Source: SVEL01 sp045126475 (GTDB lineage Bacteria; Bacillota; Clostridia; Lachnospirales; Lachnospiraceae). Taken from it: a stretch of 22,008 nt of DNA. The notes below the pieces were generated by a model. That model saw only the letters and a list, made by a program, of their open reading frames with translations, made no database searches and was not told the origin of the DNA. The translations under genes and the position numbers were made by a program. The DNA lies in the NCBI GenBank assembly GCA_045126475.1, contig JBGVOL010000030.1, forward strand, positions 1-22,008, written 5' to 3'. This document shows, one piece after another, positions 7,903 through 15,710 of this stretch (positions are counted from its first letter, which is position 1; each line of letters opens with the position of its first letter).

Positions 7903-7916
7903 ATTAGGAGATTAAT

Positions 7917-10900
7917 ATGAGTTTTACACATTTGCATGTGCATACGGAGTACAGTCTGCTTGATGGTTCAAGCAAGATAAAGGAAATTGTTAAGCAGGCA
8001 AAGGAGTTAAATATGGACAGTCTTGCTATCACTGACCACGGAGTAATGTACGGAGTGATAGATTTTTATCGTGCAGCAAAGGAAGCGGGAATAAAACCTA
8101 TACTTGGATGTGAAGTTTATGTCGCACCGGGTTCACGCTTTGATAAGGAGCCGGGAGCCGGCGGCAGTGATGACAGATATTATCATCTTGTCCTTCTGGC
8201 AGAGAATGATGAAGGTTATCATAACCTTATGAAAATAGTTTCAAAGGGGTTTGTTGACGGATTTTATTATAAACCGAGAGTTGACTATGAAGTGCTGAAA
8301 GAGTATTCGGAAGGAATAATATGTTTAAGTGCCTGCCTTGCCGGGGAAGTGCAGAGATATCTTGCGAGGGACAGCTATGATGAAGCTGTGGAGGCAGCAA
8401 AACGGTATGAATCCATATTTGGAAAAGGAAATTTCTTTCTGGAACTTCAGGACCATGGTATTCCTACACAGCAAAAAGTAAACACTGACTTGTTGAGAAT
8501 GAGCAGGGAACTTGGAATAGAACTTGTTGCAACAAACGATGTTCATTACACTTATGCAGATGATGCAAAGGCTCATGATATATTACTGTGTATTCAGACA
8601 AATAAAAAGGTTACCGATGAAGACAGAATGAGATATGAGGGCGGTCAGTATTATCTCAAATCAGAGGATGAGATGAGACTCCTTTTCCCTTATGCGGTGG
8701 AGGCACTTGAGAATACACATAAAATAGCCATGCGATGCAATGTGGAGATAGAATTCGGAGTGCGTAAGCTTCCAAAGTTTGAAGTGCCAAAGGAATACTG
8801 GGAGAGTGAAGAGATCGAGGGAGAAGCTTCGTGGAGATTTCTTTATCATCTCTGTACAGAAGGATTGAAAAAACGTTATGCAGAAGTCACTGACGAATTG
8901 AAGGAACGTCTTGACTATGAGCTTGGTGTAATAAAGTCCATGGGCTTTATAGATTACTTTTTAATTGTGTGGGATTTTATTCATTTTGCAAAATCCAACA
9001 ATATAATGGTTGGACCCGGAAGAGGCTCGGCGGCAGGAAGTATAGTTGCATATACATTGGAGATAACAGACATTGACCCAATAAGATATAACCTTATTTT
9101 TGAAAGATTTCTTAATCCGGAGAGAGTATCAATGCCTGATATTGACGTTGATTTCTGCTACGAGAGGCGTCAGGAAGTCATAGATTATGTTGTCAGAAAA
9201 TACGGCAAGGACAGGGTGGCACAGATTGTAACTTTTGGTACTCTTGCGGCTAAAGGTGTCTTAAGGGATGTGGGACGTGCACTGGACATGCCGTACAGTC
9301 AGGTTGACGCCATAGCGAAAATGGTGCCAAATGAGCTGAATATCACATTAGACAAAGCATTGCAGATGAACCCTCTCATGCGTGAGGCATATGAGACAGA
9401 CCCGCAGATAAAGTATCTTATAGACATGTCAAAGAGACTGGAGGGCCTGCCAAGGCACAGTTCAATGCATGCGGCGGGTGTACTTATCAGCTCTAAATCG
9501 GTTGATGAGTTTGTGCCGTTGTCAAGGTCGTCAGACGGAACCATTACAACACAGTTTGTCATGACTACCCTTGAGGAGCTTGGCCTTCTGAAAATGGATT
9601 TTTTAGGATTAAGAACACTTACGGTTATCCAGAATTCGCTGAAGCTGATTGAGGGAGGAGCACCCGGTACGACAACATCATCGGGAGCACCGAGAGGAAT
9701 AAAGATTGACCTTGACAGTATAGATTACAATGACAAAAAAGTTTTGGATTCCCTTGGAACGGGAAGGACGGAAGGTGTATTCCAGCTTGAAAGTGCCGGC
9801 ATGAGAAACTTTATGAAGGAATTAAAACCTGAGTCCCTTGAAGATATTATTGCAGGAATTGCACTGTATCGTCCGGGACCGATGGATTTTATACCAAAGT
9901 ATCTTCAGGGTAAGAATCATTCGGGAAGTATAGAGTATGACTGTCCGCAGCTTGAACCTATATTGAAGCCTACACATGGATGTATAGTATATCAGGAACA
10001 GGTTATGCAGATAGTGCGTGATTTGGCAGGGTATACTCTGGGACGTAGTGACCTTGTTCGCCGTGCAATGAGTAAGAAAAAGACTGCAGTCATGGAAAAA
10101 GAGCGTCAGAATTTTGTATACGGAAATGCTGAAGAAAATGTGAAAGGCTGCGTAAATAATGGAATAAGTGAAGAGAAAGCAAACCATATATACGATGAAA
10201 TGATAGACTTCGCCAAGTATGCATTTAATAAGTCTCATGCTGCGGCGTATGCGGTTGTATCATATCAGACAGCCTATTTAAAATACTATTATCCTGTTGA
10301 GTTTATGGCGGCTCTTATGACTTCCGTAATAGATAACTCGGCCAAGGTATCAGAGTATATTATGGACTGCCGTGCCATGGGAATAGAGATACTGCCTCCG
10401 GATGTCAATGAAGGTGAGAGCTTTTTCTCCGTTCGCGGCAACAGTATAGTATTTGCACTTAATGCATTGAAAAGTGTGGGAAAGCCTGTAATTAAAACTA
10501 TCGTAGAAGAAAGAAATCTCAGGGGTCCATTTACTTCCATAAAGGACTTTATAGAGAGAACCAATGGAACGGATGTCAATAAACGAACCATTGAAAACTT
10601 TATAAAGGCGGGAGCGTTTGACTGCTTTGGCGCAAACAGAAGGCAGCTGATGATGGTTTACACATCAATTGTCGACAATATAAACCAAAGCAAGAAAAAT
10701 TCCATGGCAGGACAGATATCACTTTTTGACATTGCGGACGAGGAGACAAAGGAAGATTTCGAGATAAAACTTCCAAATGTAGGAGAATATAAAAAATCAG
10801 AACTTCTCGCATTTGAAAAAGAGGTAATCGGTGTATATGTCAGCGGTCACCCATTGGAGGAGTTTCTCTCGAAATGGAAAAAACACACGACAAATATTTC

Positions 10901-11435
10901 AACAGATTTTGCAGAAAGCGATGATGATGAAAAGGAAATCAGAGTTCGTGACGGAGACAAAGTCTGTGTTGGAGGTATGATTAATTCCATAAGTATAAAA
11001 AGTACAAAGACCAACAAAATGATGGCATTCTTTACGGTTGAGGATATGTATGGTTCGGTTGAAGTTATCGTATTCCCTAAGGATTATGAGAAATACAGAA
11101 CAGCCATAATACAGGATGAAAAGGTTTTTGTACGTGGAAGGGTAAGTATTACGGAGAATGAGGGCGGCAAGGTTATTTGCGAATCCATAACAAATTTTGA
11201 CGATATGCCTTCGGAACTCTGGATACGCTTTGAAAATAAGGAACAGTTCAGCCTACTGGCAGACAGGGTAGAAGAAGTCCTTAAAGATTCAGACGGAAAT
11301 GATAAAGTAATCTATTACCTTAAGGAAGAAAAGCAGAAAAAAATCCTGCCTGCTTCAAAAAATGTAAAAGCTGACGGCGAACTGCAGGAGTCACTGAAAA
11401 AAATAGTCGGTGAGGGAAACATAGCTGTCGTATAA
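7917..11435 (+). CDS. dnaE: DnaE, DNA polymerase III alpha subunit
   Basis: This is a C-family replicative DNA polymerase of 1172 residues. Domains in order are the PHP domain (1 to about 215), the polymerase core with the catalytic aspartates D408 and D410 in PDIDVDF and D561 in LKMDFLG, the fingers with GRSDLVRRAMSKKK (709-722), a helix-hairpin-helix region (about 825-915) and an OB fold (about 1010-1090). All nine PHP metal ligands known from proofreading DnaE1 enzymes appear conserved: H7, H9, D16, H41, E66, H90, C140, D208 and H210. A Gly/Thr/Ser/Pro-rich stretch at about 579-594 looks like a lineage-specific linker. AGGAG at 7906-7910 is the ribosome site. Most Firmicutes also have PolC, so this may be the second replicase. 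The subtype (DnaE1 or DnaE3) is not settled here. Confidence 0.96.
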   Translation: MSFTHLHVHTEYSLLDGSSKIKEIVKQAKELNMDSLAITDHGVMYGVIDFYRAAKEAGIKPILGCEVYVAPGSRFDKEPGAGGSDDRYYHLVLLAENDEGYHNLMKIVSKGFVDGFYYKPRVDYEVLKEYSEGIICLSACLAGEVQRYLARDSYDEAVEAAKRYESIFGKGNFFLELQDHGIPTQQKVNTDLLRMSRELGIELVATNDVHYTYADDAKAHDILLCIQTNKKVTDEDRMRYEGGQYYLKSEDEMRLLFPYAVEALENTHKIAMRCNVEIEFGVRKLPKFEVPKEYWESEEIEGEASWRFLYHLCTEGLKKRYAEVTDELKERLDYELGVIKSMGFIDYFLIVWDFIHFAKSNNIMVGPGRGSAAGSIVAYTLEITDIDPIRYNLIFERFLNPERVSMPDIDVDFCYERRQEVIDYVVRKYGKDRVAQIVTFGTLAAKGVLRDVGRALDMPYSQVDAIAKMVPNELNITLDKALQMNPLMREAYETDPQIKYLIDMSKRLEGLPRHSSMHAAGVLISSKSVDEFVPLSRSSDGTITTQFVMTTLEELGLLKMDFLGLRTLTVIQNSLKLIEGGAPGTTTSSGAPRGIKIDLDSIDYNDKKVLDSLGTGRTEGVFQLESAGMRNFMKELKPESLEDIIAGIALYRPGPMDFIPKYLQGKNHSGSIEYDCPQLEPILKPTHGCIVYQEQVMQIVRDLAGYTLGRSDLVRRAMSKKKTAVMEKERQNFVYGNAEENVKGCVNNGISEEKANHIYDEMIDFAKYAFNKSHAAAYAVVSYQTAYLKYYYPVEFMAALMTSVIDNSAKVSEYIMDCRAMGIEILPPDVNEGESFFSVRGNSIVFALNALKSVGKPVIKTIVEERNLRGPFTSIKDFIERTNGTDVNKRTIENFIKAGAFDCFGANRRQLMMVYTSIVDNINQSKKNSMAGQISLFDIADEETKEDFEIKLPNVGEYKKSELLAFEKEVIGVYVSGHPLEEFLSKWKKHTTNISTDFAESDDDEKEIRVRDGDKVCVGGMINSISIKSTKTNKMMAFFTVEDMYGSVEVIVFPKDYEKYRTAIIQDEKVFVRGRVSITENEGGKVICESITNFDDMPSELWIRFENKEQFSLLADRVEEVLKDSDGNDKVIYYLKEEKQKKILPASKNVKADGELQESLKKIVGEGNIAVV

Positions 11436-11486
11436 GGCCGTAAAATAAGGAAAAACAAACAAGTTGAAAAACAATTTAATATTTTC

Positions 11487-11515
11487 TTGAAATAAGGCGA
11501 AAAAGCGATTATAAT
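11487..11515 (+). promoter_or_regulatory. Sigma-A promoter of pfkA
   Basis: TTGAAA (11487-11492) and TATAAT (11510-11515) are separated by 17 bases, a near-consensus vegetative promoter. Transcription should begin near 11522, giving a leader of about 38 bases. A tandem repeat with copies at 11491-11510 and 11513-11531 overlaps the spacer, the -10 box and the start region. Confidence 0.82.
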
Positions 11516-11531
11516 AAGGTGAAAAATGATT
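11491..11531 (+). repeat. Imperfect tandem repeat over the pfkA promoter
   Basis: Two units share the pattern AATAAGG-Y-GAAAAA-(gc or t)-GATT, at 11491-11510 and 11513-11531, with starts 22 bases apart. A shorter related copy (AATAAGG followed by AAAAAC) lies at 11444-11455. The placement, about two helical turns apart across the -10 box and start site, is compatible with an operator. No known regulator motif is recognised. Confidence 0.6.
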
Positions 11532-11559
11532 TTGAAGAACAAATTCAGGAGGCAAAGCA

Positions 11560-12534
11560 ATGGCAAAAGAAATTAACACAATCGGTGTCTTAACAAGTGG
11601 TGGCGACGCACCAGGAATGAATGCTGCTATTCGTGCAGTTGTTAGAACAGCAATTGCCCATGGAAAAAAGGTCAAAGGTATCATGAGAGGCTACCAGGGT
11701 CTCTTGGACGAGGAAATTATAGATATGGACAAGCACAGTGTGTCCGATATTATCCAGAGAGGCGGAACAATATTAGGTACAGCAAGATGTGCAGAGTTCG
11801 TAACAAGCGAGGGACAGCAGAAGGGTGCCGATATATGTAAGAAGTTTGGTATCGACGGTCTTGTTGTAATCGGAGGAGACGGTTCATTCCAGGGTGCTCA
11901 GAAGCTTGCCCATCTTGGAGTAAATACAATCGGTGTACCGGGAACAATCGATCTTGATATTGCATGTACAGATTATACAATCGGTTTTGATACAGCTATA
12001 AACACAGCTATGGAAGCTATTGACAAGGTTCGTGATACATCAACATCTCATGAGAGATGCAGTATAATTGAGGTTATGGGACGTCATGCAGGATATATCG
12101 CATTATGGTGTGGTCTTGCAAATGGTGCAGAGGATATTCTTCTTCCTGAAAGATATAATCATGATGAGCAGAGCATTATCAATCACATTATTGATTCAAG
12201 AAAGGCCGGAAAGAAGCATCATCTTATCATCAATGCGGAAGGTATCGGTCATTCATCATCTATGGCAAAGAGAATAGAGGCTGCAACAGGAATGGAGACA
12301 AGAGCAACAATTCTCGGTCACATGCAGCGTGGCGGCAGCCCTACATGTAAGGACAGAGTATATGCAACTATAATGGGAGCATATGCAGTAGATGCACTTG
12401 TTGCAGGAAAGACAAGCCGTGTAGTTGCCTACAAGCATGGTGAGTACGTTGATTATGATATTGACGAGGCACTTGCAATGCATAAGGATATATCTGAGTA
12501 TGAATTTAACATCAGTAAGATTCTTGCAAGATAA
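11560..12534 (+). CDS. pfkA: PfkA, ATP-dependent 6-phosphofructokinase
   Basis: This enzyme commits fructose 6-phosphate to glycolysis by forming fructose 1,6-bisphosphate. The 324 residues match the bacterial ATP-PFK length. Motifs are LTSGGDAPGMNAAIR (11-25), GGDGS (105-109), PGTID (127-131, catalytic D131), the substrate segment HERC with R166, and VMGR (172-175). Gly in GGDGS and Gly in PGTID indicate ATP, not pyrophosphate, as phosphoryl donor. The arginines R25 and R29, equivalent to allosteric R21 and R25 of E. coli PfkA, are present. The position after catalytic Asp is Leu132 in place of the usual Asn of TIDND. AGGAGG at 11547-11552 is the ribosome site. It has its own promoter, and no terminator is visible between it and dnaE. 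Confidence 0.96.
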   Translation: MAKEINTIGVLTSGGDAPGMNAAIRAVVRTAIAHGKKVKGIMRGYQGLLDEEIIDMDKHSVSDIIQRGGTILGTARCAEFVTSEGQQKGADICKKFGIDGLVVIGGDGSFQGAQKLAHLGVNTIGVPGTIDLDIACTDYTIGFDTAINTAMEAIDKVRDTSTSHERCSIIEVMGRHAGYIALWCGLANGAEDILLPERYNHDEQSIINHIIDSRKAGKKHHLIINAEGIGHSSSMAKRIEAATGMETRATILGHMQRGGSPTCKDRVYATIMGAYAVDALVAGKTSRVVAYKHGEYVDYDIDEALAMHKDISEYEFNISKILAR

Positions 12535-12566
12535 ATATAAAAGATAAAAACGGATACTTAAGGTGG

Positions 12567-12593
12567 AAAGAATCTCTTTGCGGAGATTCTTTT
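12567..12593 (+). terminator. Probable weak terminator after pfkA
   Basis: A 10-base stem pairs 12567-12576 (AAAGAATCTC) with 12583-12592 around a 6-base loop. The T run is only four long (12590-12593) and partly inside the stem, and the stem is AT-rich, so termination may be partial and allow read-through into the potassium genes, whose start codon is 22 bases away. Confidence 0.5.
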
Positions 12594-12614
12594 CGCGTAT
12601 AAAAGGGAGCAATT

Positions 12615-14042
12615 ATGGGAGCAGAAACAATAAAAAAACGGGGATTTTTTAGCACAACAAGGAAAATTGCACTGGGATTTCTGGTGATTATACTTATAGG
12701 AGCAGTGCTTTTGATGCTGCCGGTATCATCTGCAACGGGTGAATTTACCAATTTTGTGGATGCATTGTTTACGGCAGTTACATCGGTATGCGTGACGGGA
12801 CTTGTGACTGTGACAACAGCGACTCACTGGAGCCTGTTTGGAAAAGCGGTAATTCTTGTTCTCATACAGCTTGGAGGATTGGGAGTCATCTGCTGCGGAA
12901 TAGCGATTCTTATGCTGTTTGGAAAAAAAATCAACCTTAAAGACAGGATAATGATACAGGAGTCATACGGAATTGATGAGGAAACATACAGCGATGCAAC
13001 AGACATAAGCGGGAGGAAAAAAATAAAACGGACTGACGGGCTGATTTTGAGGATTATAAAAGGAACATTTATAGTAGAGGGAATAGGAGCAATACTTTTT
13101 GCATTTCGCTTTATCCCTGACTTTGGAATAAAAAAAGGCATCTGGTATGCAGTGTTTCATTCTGTATCAGCATTTTGTAATGCGGGACTTGACTTGCTGG
13201 GTGATGTAAGCCTCATGGACTACAAGGGTGACCTTCTGGTAAATATGACAACAAGTTTTCTTGTTATTACCGGAGGAATCGGTTTTATTGTATGGTGGGA
13301 TATAATAAGAGTGATAAAAAGGGCGAGAAAGAGCGGTAAATACAAAAATATGCTTTTTAAGAGGCTGTCCCTTCACTCAAAGATAGCTTTGGTTACAACA
13401 TTTACACTTTTAGCAGTAGGAACAGTACTTTTCTTTGCATTTGAGTACAATAATCCTGCCACTATAGGCAATGAGCCGCTGGGAAACAAGATTATAATGT
13501 CGTTTTTTCAGTCAGTAACGACAAGAACAGCAGGGTTTCTGACAATGTTACAGGAAAATCTTACAAATGCATCATACATACTTGCTCTGGGACTTATGCT
13601 CATTGGCGGTTCGCCAATGGGAACGGCGGGCGGACTTAAAACTACTACAATTGCCATGATACTGGTGTGTGTGTGGAGCGTTGTAAGAGGAAAGAAAGAC
13701 ACAGAGGCATTCGGAAGGAAGATTTCATCTGAAAACATACGTACGGGAATAGCAGTGGTAAGTATAAGCATAATGATACTGGTGACTGCGATTATGACAT
13801 TATCTTTGGTGGAACCGTTTCCGCTAAAAACCATTGTGTTTGAATCTGTTTCTGCCATAGCAACCGTAGGTCTTGGAGCAGGAATGACAGCGGGACTGAC
13901 GGTATTCGGAAAATGCATATTGATTCTTCTTATGTATGTGGGAAGAATAGGACCTATTACCATGGCAATGGCATTCAGTGCAAAGAGAAGCAGTTCAATG
14001 GATGGAGTAGAACTTGCAGAGAAAAAGATAATTATAGGATAA
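12615..14042 (+). CDS. ktrB: KtrB/TrkH-type potassium channel subunit
   Basis: This is an integral membrane protein of the Trk/Ktr/HKT superfamily that imports potassium. The 475 residues fold as four membrane-pore-membrane repeats, each with a selectivity-filter glycine: VTGL (60-63), NAGL (189-192), TAGF (305-308) and VGLG (418-421). The intramembrane gating loop GGSPMGTAGG (331-340) and the conserved Arg in GRIGP (R444) are present. Its partner RCK subunit is encoded 48 bases downstream. The ribosome site is GGGAG at 12605-12609. The length and adjacent single-RCK-module partner favour the Ktr type over TrkH, which pairs with a double-length TrkA. No c-di-AMP riboswitch is visible in the short leader. 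Confidence 0.92.
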   Translation: MGAETIKKRGFFSTTRKIALGFLVIILIGAVLLMLPVSSATGEFTNFVDALFTAVTSVCVTGLVTVTTATHWSLFGKAVILVLIQLGGLGVICCGIAILMLFGKKINLKDRIMIQESYGIDEETYSDATDISGRKKIKRTDGLILRIIKGTFIVEGIGAILFAFRFIPDFGIKKGIWYAVFHSVSAFCNAGLDLLGDVSLMDYKGDLLVNMTTSFLVITGGIGFIVWWDIIRVIKRARKSGKYKNMLFKRLSLHSKIALVTTFTLLAVGTVLFFAFEYNNPATIGNEPLGNKIIMSFFQSVTTRTAGFLTMLQENLTNASYILALGLMLIGGSPMGTAGGLKTTTIAMILVCVWSVVRGKKDTEAFGRKISSENIRTGIAVVSISIMILVTAIMTLSLVEPFPLKTIVFESVSAIATVGLGAGMTAGLTVFGKCILILLMYVGRIGPITMAMAFSAKRSSSMDGVELAEKKIIIG

Positions 14043-14090
14043 TGAAATAACTATATTAATATAGAAGAAACAGAGTATAAGGAGAAAAAA

Positions 14091-14741
14091 ATGAGAGATA
14101 TAGCTGTTATCGGACTTGGAAAATTTGGAATGAGTGTTGCCGTAAATTACTCAAACAGAGGAGGAAATGTACTGGCTATTGACAGGGATGAGACAAGAGT
14201 ACAGGAGGTATCTGATTTTGTGACAAGTGCAGTGAGGGCAGATATGACGGATGCAGATGTTGTAAGCCGTCTCGGACTTGATAAGATGGATGCTGTGGTT
14301 ATCGCCATTACAGATAGTCTTGAGGCATCGGTCATGGCAACAATACTTGCAAAAGAGCAGGGAGTGCCTCTTGTTATCGTGAAGGCAAGAAATGATATAC
14401 ATGCAAGAGTGTTGGAAAGAGTAGGTGCCGATAAGATTATATTCCCTGAAAATGAAATGGGAATGCGTATAGCCAGAAACCTGGCGGCCAATTCCATGGC
14501 AGATATCATAGATATAGGAGCAGATTACAGTATAGTTGAAGCAGAGGTGCCGGAGGCATGGATTGGAAAGAATCTTATAGAACTTAATCCAAGAAAAAAA
14601 TTCGGATTTAATGTCATTGCCAAAATGGCAGCAGGAAAGAGGGAAGAGATATCGGCAAATCTTGACCCGAATGTTAATTTTGAAAAAGGCGAGCACATTA
14701 TAGTAATAGGAAAGAATGAAAATCTAGACAAAGTTTTCTAA
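14091..14741 (+). CDS. ktrA: KtrA/TrkA-type RCK regulatory subunit
   Basis: This cytosolic protein forms the ring that gates the KtrB channel. The 216 residues consist of an RCK_N Rossmann domain (about 1-125, with nucleotide loop GLGKFG at 8-13 and ribose-binding D31) and an RCK_C domain (about 135-216). One RCK_N plus one RCK_C is the KtrA arrangement; E. coli TrkA has two of each. Family members bind ATP or ADP at RCK_N, and RCK_C of some Firmicute KtrA proteins binds cyclic di-AMP, so second-messenger control is possible but cannot be seen in the sequence. AAGGAG at 14079-14084 is a strong ribosome site. It lies in the same operon as ktrB and ends 21 bases before an RNA methyltransferase gene. 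Confidence 0.93.
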   Translation: MRDIAVIGLGKFGMSVAVNYSNRGGNVLAIDRDETRVQEVSDFVTSAVRADMTDADVVSRLGLDKMDAVVIAITDSLEASVMATILAKEQGVPLVIVKARNDIHARVLERVGADKIIFPENEMGMRIARNLAANSMADIIDIGADYSIVEAEVPEAWIGKNLIELNPRKKFGFNVIAKMAAGKREEISANLDPNVNFEKGEHIIVIGKNENLDKVF

Positions 14742-14762
14742 AATAGAAGGGATTGTACAGAT

Positions 14763-15584
14763 ATGAGAATATCATCACCGGCAAATGAAAAAATCAAGGC
14801 AGTGGTTCAACTTCAGACGAAAAATGCTGTCAGAAAAAAACAGAAATTGTTTGTAGTTGAAGGCACAAAAATGTACGAAGAAGTGCCTGAAAACGACTTG
14901 ATTGCAACTTACTTGTCAGAAAAATTTTATGATAATAATGTAAAGTGCAAGAAAATATCGAAAGAAACAGAAAAAAGACTAAATAAACAGGAGTATTATA
15001 TTGTATCAGACAATGTATTTAAAAATATGTCGGATACAGTTACGCCTCAGGGAATATTGGCAATTGTCAGACAGAAAGAGTATAAATTGTCAGATATTTT
15101 AGATAATTCTAAACATCAGGTATTTATGGTGCTTGAAGGCATTCAGGATCCGGGAAATCTGGGAACTATTGTAAGAACCGGTGAAGGTGCGGGAATTGCG
15201 GGAATAATTATGAATAAGGAGACGGTTGATGTGTATAATCCGAAGGTCATCCGTTCGACAATGGGGTCCATTTACAGGGTGCCTCTTATGGTAAGTGAAA
15301 ATCTCGAGGAGACTCTTGATGTGTTATCGGAGAATAATGTTACAATCTATGCCGCTCATTTAAAGGGCAGTGAGTATTATACAGACGGCATGTATACAGG
15401 CTCTACAGCGTTTCTTATAGGCAATGAGGGAAACGGACTCAGTGAACAGATTTCAAATAAGGCGCATAAACTAATTAAGATACCGATGGATGGAAAAGTG
15501 GAGTCTCTAAATGCTTCTGTGGCGGCTTCAATCCTTATGTATGAGGCAAAAAGACAGAGTTTTCAAGGAAAAAGCAGGCTGTAA
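14763..15584 (+). CDS. TrmH/SpoU-family RNA methyltransferase
   Basis: This is a SPOUT-class methyltransferase that uses S-adenosylmethionine to 2'-O-methylate ribose in rRNA or tRNA. The 273 residues have an N-terminal substrate-binding domain (about 5-105, including LFVVEGTKMYEE) and a C-terminal knotted catalytic domain with motif 1 DPGNLGTIVRT (129-139, with N132 and R138), motif 2 LIGNEGNGLS (218-227) and motif 3 KIPMDGKVESLNASVA (239-254). All residues expected for activity are visible. The exact RNA target cannot be deduced, so no symbol is given; it resembles rRNA methylases annotated as RlmB-like. Co-transcription with ktrAB is likely (21-base gap). The ribosome site AAGGGA (14747-14752) is 10 bases from the ATG. 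No terminator is visible after it. Confidence 0.92.
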   Translation: MRISSPANEKIKAVVQLQTKNAVRKKQKLFVVEGTKMYEEVPENDLIATYLSEKFYDNNVKCKKISKETEKRLNKQEYYIVSDNVFKNMSDTVTPQGILAIVRQKEYKLSDILDNSKHQVFMVLEGIQDPGNLGTIVRTGEGAGIAGIIMNKETVDVYNPKVIRSTMGSIYRVPLMVSENLEETLDVLSENNVTIYAAHLKGSEYYTDGMYTGSTAFLIGNEGNGLSEQISNKAHKLIKIPMDGKVESLNASVAASILMYEAKRQSFQGKSRL

Positions 15585-15593
15585 ATTGTAAGG

Positions 15594-15622
15594 TTGACAA
15601 AAAATAATTAATCTGATATAGT
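15594..15622 (+). promoter_or_regulatory. Strong sigma-A promoter of the cell wall hydrolase gene
   Basis: TTGACA (15594-15599) and TATAGT (15617-15622) are 17 bases apart, with an extended -10 TG at 15614-15615. Transcription should start near 15629, leaving a leader of about 80 bases before the ATG at 15711. Confidence 0.85.
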
Positions 15623-15640
15623 ACAGAACGATAACTTTAA

Positions 15641-15688
15641 TGTAATTATTTCGTAACAATTTGCACAGACTAGATGTGTAAATGTAAC
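15641..15688 (+). promoter_or_regulatory. Candidate WalR-like sites and inverted repeat in the leader
   Basis: TGTAAT-N5-CGTAAC at 15641-15657 matches the WalR consensus TGTWAH-N5-TGTWAH at 11 of 12 positions. Two more half sites, TGTAAA and TGTAAC, lie end to end at 15677-15688. An imperfect inverted repeat pairs TTTGCACA (15660-15667) with TGTGTAAA (15675-15682), 7 of 8 positions complementary. All lie downstream of the predicted transcription start, where binding would repress. This is inference from pattern only; the region is AT-rich and chance matches are possible. Confidence 0.35.
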
Positions 15689-15710
15689 TGAAAGCATCGA
15701 AGGAGGCAAC

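Noticed and set aside
12535..12614. Cyclic di-AMP (ydaO-type) riboswitch before ktrB
   Set aside because: The gap is 80 bases, too short for the motif, and its conserved core is not present.
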